Assembly (NCBI GenBank): GCA_019347855.1
Contig: JAHWKO010000078.1
Span: forward strand, 1-10,771
Origin: Actinomycetota bacterium
Lineage (GTDB): Bacteria > Actinomycetota > Nitriliruptoria > Nitriliruptorales > JAHWKO01
Reading direction: 5' to 3'
DNA: 10,771 nt
The first letter of the stretch is position 1, and the number at the start of each line of letters is the position of its first letter. Shown here piece after piece: positions 7,170 to 10,771 of the stretch. A program made the position numbers and the translations under genes. Below the pieces are notes generated by a model. That model was not told where the DNA came from. It did no database searches and saw only the letters and a list, made by a program, of their open reading frames with translations.

Positions 7170-8210
7170 ATGCTGGCCGCGCGGCTGCACCGCCCCCGCG
7201 GTGCCGACCAGGCCGAGGACATCCGGATCGACGAGATCCCGATCCCCGATCCCGGTCCTGGCCAGGTGCTCGTCGAGATCAAGGCGTGCGGCGTGTGCGC
7301 GAGCGACCTGCACGTCGTCCAGGGCGTCACCCCGCACGGTCCCGAGCTCCCCCAGACGCTCGGCCACGAACCGGCCGGGGTCGTCACCGAGGTCGGCGAC
7401 GGGGTCGCGGACTGGCGTCCGGGCGATCGCGTCGTCTTCCAGATGGCCCGGCCTTGTGGCGAGTGCGCCTACTGCGAGGCGGGACGACCCGCGATCTGCC
7501 GCAACATCTCGATCCCGGGCGTCGACGCGGACGGCGCGCAGGCCGAGTACGCGGTGGCCGAAGCGCGCTTCCTCGCACCGATCCCCGGTGCGGTCGAGTT
7601 CGCCCAGGCGGCGATCCTCACCGACGCCGTCGCCACCCCGTACCACGCGCTGAAGCGCGGCGGCATCGGCGAGGGCGTGACCGCGGCGATCTTCGGGTTA
7701 GGCGGTCTCGGGATGCACGCCGTCCAGCTCGCGAAGCTGGCCGGGGCGTGGGTGGTCGGCGTGGACCTCGACCCCGTGAACCTGGAACGCGCCAAGGAGT
7801 GGGGCGCGGACGAGGTGGTCGACGCGTCCGACGGCAAGCCGCACCGCGCCGTCCGCCAGCTGTCGGACGGCGGCGTCGACTCGGCGTTCGAGTTCGTCGG
7901 CCACCCCGACACCGTGAGCGCGGCCGTGAAGAGCCTCAAGCCCGGAGGCCGAGCCGCGATCGTCGGCCTGACCCCGGCGCCGATGGAGCTCATGCCCGAG
8001 GCCCTGTTCGTCTCCCAGGAGCTCGAGGTCGTCGGGTCGTTCGGGTCGACCTCCCAGGACCTGAACGAGCTGCTGGACCTGCTCGAGTCGGGACGTCTGG
8101 ACCTGTCCCGTTCGATCACCCACGAGTGGTCGATCGAGGACTTCCCGCGCGCACTCGAGATCCTCGAGAACCGCGATGAGCACCCGATCCGTCAGGTCGT
8201 CACCTACTGA
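7158..8210 (+). CDS. Zinc-dependent medium-chain alcohol dehydrogenase
   Basis: 350-residue MDR-superfamily oxidoreductase, cytosolic, oxidising an alcohol or reducing a carbonyl with a nicotinamide cofactor. Catalytic zinc ligands: Cys47 (ACGVCASD), His70-Glu71 (LGHEPAG) and probably Asp155. Structural zinc ligands: Cys100, Cys103, Cys106 and Cys114. The Rossmann fold has FGLGGLG (179-185), with Asp203 at the end of the second strand (VGVDLDP), which favours NAD over NADP. Length is standard. Start GTG 7158 is set by GGAGGAG (7146-7152), 5 nt upstream; an ATG at 7170 is poorer. Leu181 in the Rossmann loop uses TTA, the only TTA codon I noticed in the window. The palindrome at 7118-7142 is likely its regulatory site. 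Its 3' end overlaps the convergent neighbour by 7 nt. Substrate unknown. Confidence 0.92.
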   Translation: MSDTMLAARLHRPRGADQAEDIRIDEIPIPDPGPGQVLVEIKACGVCASDLHVVQGVTPHGPELPQTLGHEPAGVVTEVGDGVADWRPGDRVVFQMARPCGECAYCEAGRPAICRNISIPGVDADGAQAEYAVAEARFLAPIPGAVEFAQAAILTDAVATPYHALKRGGIGEGVTAAIFGLGGLGMHAVQLAKLAGAWVVGVDLDPVNLERAKEWGADEVVDASDGKPHRAVRQLSDGGVDSAFEFVGHPDTVSAAVKSLKPGGRAAIVGLTPAPMELMPEALFVSQELEVVGSFGSTSQDLNELLDLLESGRLDLSRSITHEWSIEDFPRALEILENRDEHPIRQVVTY

Positions 8211-8758
8211 TCCGGTGCCGACGACGGCGTCGAGCTCAGCTGCCGCGCACGCTCGGCGACCTGGTCGTTGAGCTGCCGGGTGAGGGTCCGCAGCGCGTCC
8301 AGCTCGTCCGCTGATGCCTCGGTGAAGTCGTACCCCACGTCGGCGACCCGCCACTCGTCCTCCAGCTGGAAGAGCGTCACCACCCCCTCCACGGGCCCGA
8401 GGGCCGTCGCGGCCTGGTACCCGACGAGCGACTCGGCCGGCGCTGATCCCGGTGTTCGCTCCGATCCCAGGACCCGCGGTTCCACGTCCGGGCCGGCGAC
8501 CTCCGCGAGCACGTCGGACAACGCCGCGAGCTCCTGACGGAACACCACCGACCGGTAGGCCGACGTCGTGAGCTCGTAGGCGGCCTCGCCCTCGCCGGTG
8601 AACAGCTGAGCGAGGAAGGTCGCCGCGACCTCCTCCTCCGCGCGGTCGAGCTTCAGGAAGGACGTCGCGAAGACGACGGCTGCGGCGAGGACCGCGATGA
8701 CGGCGACCGCAACCGCGTAGCGGGCGACCCGGGCGCCCGAGGTCCGCGCTCTCAGCAC
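8204..8758 (-). CDS. Single-pass membrane protein with NTF2-like-looking exterior domain
   Basis: 184 residues, function unknown. A short basic N-terminus (VLRARTSGARVAR) is followed by one hydrophobic segment (about 13-35), giving a type II or signal-anchor topology with residues 36-184 outside. The exterior part starts with a helix (AEEEVAATFLAQLFTGEGEAAYELTT), then a strand-rich stretch including GVVTLFQLEDEWRVADVGYDF (125-145), the order seen in small NTF2-like/DUF4878-type exported domains; this likeness is from memory. The C-terminal tail is helical then Ser/Pro-rich. Start GTG 8758 lies 4 nt after the stop of the soluble cyclophilin; no strong ribosome site, so coupled translation is likely. 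Longer readings back to 8866 merely overlap the cyclophilin gene. Last gene of the minus-strand operon. Confidence 0.7.
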   Translation of the reverse strand: MLRARTSGARVARYAVAVAVIAVLAAAVVFATSFLKLDRAEEEVAATFLAQLFTGEGEAAYELTTSAYRSVVFRQELAALSDVLAEVAGPDVEPRVLGSERTPGSAPAESLVGYQAATALGPVEGVVTLFQLEDEWRVADVGYDFTEASADELDALRTLTRQLNDQVAERARQLSSTPSSAPDQ

Positions 8759-8762
8759 CCGG

Positions 8763-9278
8763 TCACGACTCGTTGACGGAGATCCCGGTGATGCGGACCT
8801 CCTCGACGGGACGGTCACGCGCGTCGGTCTGGGTCGCGGCGATGGCATCGACCACGTCCATGCCATCGGTCACCTCGCCGAAGACCGAGTAGTTCGGCGG
8901 CAGCGCGTTGTCCTGGTGCATGATGAAGAACTGGCTGCCGTTCGTGTCCGGACCGGCGTTGGCCATGGCGAGCGTCCCCCGCGGGTAGCCGCGCTCCTCG
9001 GCGACCTCGAGCTCGTCCTCGAACCGGTACCCGGGGCCGCCGGTCCCGGTCCCCTGCGGGTCGCCGCCCTGGACCATGAAGCCCTCGATCACCCGATGGA
9101 AGATCACTTCGTCGTAGAACCCGTCACGCGCGAGGAACACGAAGTTGTTCACGGTCCTCGGGGAGCCCTCCGCGAACAGGTCGACCTCGATCGTCCCCTC
9201 GGTGGTCTCGATCGTCGCCGTGTAGTCCTTCGACGGATCGATCTGCATCTCGGGCGCGCTGTCGTAGTGCTGGGTCAC
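8763..9278 (-). CDS. Cyclophilin-type peptidyl-prolyl cis-trans isomerase (soluble)
   Basis: 171 residues, almost all cyclophilin domain: it speeds cis-trans flips of X-Pro bonds in protein folding. Signature FHRVIEGFMVQGGDPQGTGT (60-79) with catalytic Arg62 and Gln70, then GTLAMANAGPDTNGSQFFI (101-119), and FGEVTDGMDVVDAI (133-146). The tryptophan of human cyclophilin A (cyclosporin contact) falls in LPPNYSVFGEV and is not Trp, as usual in bacteria. No signal peptide or membrane segment, so cytosolic. Start GTG 9278 overlaps the upstream stop as GTGA, with AGAGGAG 6 nt before it inside the previous gene. It is a paralogue of the preceding gene: the line EIDPAATYRATLTT there matches QIDPSKDYTATIET here, pointing to tandem duplication with loss of the anchor. 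Confidence 0.93.
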   Translation of the reverse strand: MTQHYDSAPEMQIDPSKDYTATIETTEGTIEVDLFAEGSPRTVNNFVFLARDGFYDEVIFHRVIEGFMVQGGDPQGTGTGGPGYRFEDELEVAEERGYPRGTLAMANAGPDTNGSQFFIMHQDNALPPNYSVFGEVTDGMDVVDAIAATQTDARDRPVEEVRITGISVNES

Positions 9279-10156
9279 GGTGACTCCTCTGCGGTCGGCT
9301 CCGCCGCCCCCTCGGATGCGGGCAGCTGCTCGATGGTGACGTTCTCGATGAAGACGGTCTCGGTCGGGACGTCCGGCTGACCTCCGACCACGCTCGTCTC
9401 GATCGCGGCGATCGTGTCGACCACGTCCATGCCCTCGACCACCTCGCCGAAGACGGCGTACTGGGGCGGGAGCCCCACCTCCTGGCCCTGCACGATGAAG
9501 AACTGCGTGCTCGCCGTGCTGGGGTCGCCCCCCTTGTTCGCCATGGCGAGGATGCCGCGACGGTAGCCCTCGTCCTCCGCAGCTTCGAGCTCGCCCTCGA
9601 TCGTGTAGCCGGGATCCCCCGCGCCCGTGCCCGTCGGGTCGCCAGCCTGGATGACGAACCCCTCGATCACCCGGTGGAAGATGATGCCCGCGTAGTAATC
9701 CATCTGCGCCAGCGCCACGAAGTTCTCGACCGTCTTTGGGGACCGGTCCGCGAAGAGATCGACGACGATGTCCCCGCACGACGTCGTGAGGGTCGCCCGG
9801 TAGGTGGCGGCGGGGTCGATCTCCGCCGATGGCGGCTCGTTGAACGACGGCTTCTGCTGCTCGGCGTTCGTCGGAGCCTCCGCGCCGCACGCGACCACCG
9901 CACCGGGGCTCGCCTCACCCGGGGACGCCGCCGGGGACGTCGGTCGCTCGGTGGCGCTCTCGGTCGGCGCGCCCTCGACCACGGGGGACGGCGACCGGTC
10001 CGGAAGCAGCGCGAACGCCGCCACGGCGACCATCAGGACGATCACCGTGATCGCGACCCCGGAGACCCACCTGCGCCGCCTGGCCTGGTGCCGCTGCTGC
10101 CTGCGTCGCTCCCGGGCACGTGCGAGTCCGCGTTCGTGCGCCTTGCCCTTCGCCAT
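9275..10156 (-). CDS. Membrane-anchored cyclophilin-type peptidyl-prolyl cis-trans isomerase
   Basis: 293 residues. A very basic cytoplasmic N-terminus (1-30, Arg/Lys/Gln-rich), one membrane helix (about 33-51), a Pro/Ser/Thr/Glu/Ala-rich linker (52-88), and a cyclophilin domain (about 113-278) that should act outside the membrane on exported proteins. Motifs: FHRVIEGFVIQAGDPTGTG (160-178) with Arg162 and Gln170, and GILAMANKGGDPSTASTQFF (201-220), FGEVVEGMDVVDTI (236-249). Cys90 and Cys127 are both in the exterior part and could pair. The architecture is the usual actinobacterial one for anchored PpiB-like proteins. Start ATG 10156 has GAGGGGG about 7 nt upstream. It is followed with GTGA overlap by the soluble paralogue, and lies 54 bp after the unknown gene. 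Confidence 0.93.
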   Translation of the reverse strand: MAKGKAHERGLARARERRRQQRHQARRRRWVSGVAITVIVLMVAVAAFALLPDRSPSPVVEGAPTESATERPTSPAASPGEASPGAVVACGAEAPTNAEQQKPSFNEPPSAEIDPAATYRATLTTSCGDIVVDLFADRSPKTVENFVALAQMDYYAGIIFHRVIEGFVIQAGDPTGTGAGDPGYTIEGELEAAEDEGYRRGILAMANKGGDPSTASTQFFIVQGQEVGLPPQYAVFGEVVEGMDVVDTIAAIETSVVGGQPDVPTETVFIENVTIEQLPASEGAAEPTAEESP

Positions 10157-10210
10157 GGATCACCCCCTCGGATCCCGTCGGAGGCTAGTGGACGTCCCTG
10201 CCGGGGCAGC

Positions 10211-10543
10211 TCACGGGACCTCGATCGAGGAGGCGAACGACCCCTCCGCGGACACGAAGACGTTGTCCTGGACCGGGACCGGGACGCCGTCGATGCGGAC
10301 CTCGTCCACCCCGTCGCCCACGATCCCCGCCAACCCGACCCCGTGCGACATCGTCACGATGACCGGGTAGGGCTGGGCGGCGTTGAGAGCGGCCGTCGCC
10401 GGGACGGCGCAACTGATGGCACTGCCGTCGTCCGGCTGGAGGAGCACCAGGCAGACCTCGTCGGGCGCGGACGAGCTCGTCCGCGGGACCACGTAGAACG
10501 CCCCCTGATCGGTCCTGGCGGCCAACCGCGACTCCTCGGTCAC
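10211..10543 (-). CDS. Protein of unknown function; possibly the C-terminal part of a frameshifted larger gene
   Basis: From GTG 10543, 110 residues. It looks like a mostly beta protein of the exported kind: GAFYVVPRT (15-23), EVCLVLL (31-37), a cysteine in AISCAVP, then VGLAGIVGDGVDEVRIDGVPVPVQDNVFV. From memory, some actinobacterial proteins of unknown function end with a similar GLVPDGV...VPVxDNVF pattern but have an N-terminal secretion part that is lacking here. The GTG has no ribosome site and overlaps the stop of the upstream frame as GTGA. An upstream frame in the same register runs back to 10672 but resembles nothing. Either it is a short second gene, or a one-base shift near 10553-10555 has split one gene; I favour the latter. 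Next gene downstream is the anchored cyclophilin. Confidence 0.6.
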   Translation of the reverse strand: MTEESRLAARTDQGAFYVVPRTSSSAPDEVCLVLLQPDDGSAISCAVPATAALNAAQPYPVIVTMSHGVGLAGIVGDGVDEVRIDGVPVPVQDNVFVSAEGSFASSIEVP

Positions 10544-10771
10544 CAGATCCGACCCGGTTCGTCGGCAGGGAACGCGTCCTCGGTCGTCCGCGGCCGCTCG
10601 AGGATGCCGATGTCCGGAGCTCCGTGCTCGGACAGCTGTCGGATCGTGGAGGCCCACTCGGGCTCGAAGCACCCGGGGTGCCGGCGTGACAGGGCCGCGA
10701 GCGCTGCGACCGACACCTCGAGGTCCTCTGAGCCGTCGATCTGCTGCTGCAGCGTGACCGACTCGGCCGTG
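10540..10771 (-). CDS. Unknown protein, N-terminus cut by window edge; likely 5' part of the split gene
   Basis: 76 residues before a TGA at 10542-10540, open to the window edge with no start seen. The text is protein-like: VSVAALAALSRRHPGCFEPE, STIRQLSEHGAPDIGILERP, then RTTEDAFPADEPGRIW. The RPxTxxDxxP segment is what I recall preceding the beta-rich end in single-chain actinobacterial proteins, the end found here in the next frame. One hydrophobic short stretch, no clear membrane helix in the visible part. Function unknown. Confidence 0.55.
   Translation of the reverse strand, partial: TAESVTLQQQIDGSEDLEVSVAALAALSRRHPGCFEPEWASTIRQLSEHGAPDIGILERPRTTEDAFPADEPGRIW

Noticed and set aside
10198..10209. 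Small inverted repeat CTGCC/GGCAG after the unknown gene
   Set aside because: Five-base arms with a 2-nt loop and no T-run; not enough to call a terminator in GC-rich DNA.

Overview
The window looks like chromosomal DNA from a high-GC actinobacterium. The supporting signs are strong GC bias in third codon positions, many GTG starts, GTGA stop/start overlaps, a membrane-anchored actinobacterial-type cyclophilin, and a coenzyme-B12 acyl-CoA mutase gene set. The genus cannot be named from sequence reading alone; a deep-branching actinobacterial lineage is possible. I see no mobile element, CRISPR array, tRNA or rRNA, and no gene-free stretch longer than about 160 bp.

Left part (1-5747): an acyl-CoA carbon-skeleton rearrangement neighbourhood. 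On the minus strand, a small zinc-ribbon protein is tightly coupled to the large subunit of a B12-dependent acyl-CoA mutase that runs off the left edge. Two specificity residues are Phe and Gln, as in isobutyryl-CoA mutase (IcmA), rather than the Tyr and Arg of methylmalonyl-CoA mutase. Divergent from it is a PLP-dependent group II decarboxylase. The decarboxylase converges on a minus-strand thiolase-meaB pair; MeaB is the G-protein chaperone that loads and protects B12 mutases. Divergent from the thiolase is a methylmalonyl-CoA epimerase of the VOC fold. Together these suggest handling of branched or odd-chain acyl-CoA units, interconverting isobutyryl-CoA with n-butyryl-CoA and/or methylmalonyl-CoA epimers, with acetyl/acetoacetyl-CoA exchange. 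The B12-binding small subunit is not in the window.

Middle part (5748-8210): a plus-strand run of a GNAT acetyltransferase, a small conserved-looking protein of unknown function, and a zinc-dependent medium-chain alcohol dehydrogenase. The junctions use GTGA overlaps and carry copies of a 15-bp direct repeat. Just before the dehydrogenase is a near-ideal palindrome (two 12-bp arms, 1-bp centre), lying inside a possible 23-codon leader frame.

Right part (8204-10771): a minus-strand operon that reads, in transcription order, a possibly frameshifted protein of unknown function cut by the window edge, a membrane-anchored cyclophilin, a second soluble cyclophilin, and a single-pass membrane protein with an NTF2-like-looking exterior domain. 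Gene order and tight spacing point to a shared envelope or protein-folding role, but the two outer genes have no known function.
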